Source of the DNA: an uncultured Lachnospiraceae bacterium
GTDB taxonomy: Bacteria; Bacillota; Clostridia; Lachnospirales; Lachnospiraceae
Length of the DNA: 6,692 bases
Direction of reading: 5' to 3'
Assembly (NCBI GenBank): GCA_900313435.1
Contig: OMRF01000070.1
Location: 1-6,692, forward strand
This document shows, piece after piece, positions 6,635 to 6,692 of this stretch; the stretch's first letter is position 1; each line of letters opens with the position of its first letter. A program made the translations under genes and the position numbers. The notes beneath the pieces were generated by a model. It had not been told where the DNA came from, did no database searches, and saw only the letters and a list, made by a program, of their open reading frames with translations.

Positions 6635-6692
6635 ATGAACGAGAATCTGAAGAAATTCCTTGAGGAAGCAAGCAAAAATGAGGAACTGAAAA
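6635..6692 (+). CDS. Nif11-like leader peptide RiPP precursor (5' end only)
   Basis: Only the first 19 codons are in the window, giving MNENLKKFLEEASKNEELK. The pattern ENLKKFLE followed by an acidic/polar stretch and xEL-K is the opening of the Nif11-like leader domain (TIGR03798 type), which typically begins with such a FLE helix and later ends in a Gly-Gly or Gly-Ala cleavage site before a variable core. The position just downstream of a C39/ABC exporter supports a role as the substrate that is modified, trimmed and exported. Its core, length and type of modification cannot be seen, and more precursor copies or modifying enzymes may follow to the right. The promoter and strong ribosome site directly upstream belong to it. 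The short visible segment limits certainty. Confidence 0.8.
   Translation, partial: MNENLKKFLEEASKNEELK

Overview
The window carries the export end of a NHLM/Nif11-type RiPP (ribosomally made, post-translationally modified peptide) locus, all genes on the + strand. Gene content, AGGAGG-type ribosome binding sites, moderate GC, TTG start use and sigma-A-like promoters suggest a Clostridia member, most likely Lachnospiraceae (Butyrivibrio-like). The organism call is an inference from style and family distribution, not from a marker gene.

Layout. Positions 1-288 hold a decayed coding remnant spread over three frames. Positions 289-691 are AT-rich and gene-free, with two strong hairpins (one with a T-tract, a good intrinsic terminator), a third weaker one, a pair of degenerate direct repeats and a 10-bp inverted repeat. 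Positions 692-969 form a regulatory leader: a dyad and direct repeats, one or two candidate promoters, then a terminator-like hairpin just ahead of the first gene, which could act as an attenuator. Positions 970-5590 encode the export apparatus: a very short HlyD-type adaptor (74 aa, apparently an in-frame internal deletion), a C39 peptidase/ABC transporter, and a second ABC transporter with a degenerate N-terminal domain. A fourth gene (5587-6471) overlaps the second transporter gene and encodes an unrecognised soluble protein with an HExxH-x16-ExxxD zinc-peptidase-like signature. After a weak hairpin and a near-consensus promoter, the first 19 codons of a Nif11-like leader peptide gene begin at 6635 and run off the window.

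How it fits together. By analogy with known NHLM systems, the Nif11 leader peptide would be modified by enzymes encoded outside the window, then cleaved by the C39 domain and exported by the two ABC subunits with help from the HlyD-like adaptor. The four export-side genes are tightly packed (14-nt overlap, 18-nt gap, 4-nt overlap), consistent with one operon. The precursor has its own promoter, as expected for a peptide needed in excess of its exporter. The most unusual points are the truncated adaptor, the metallopeptidase-like fourth gene, and the terminator-like hairpin in the operon leader.
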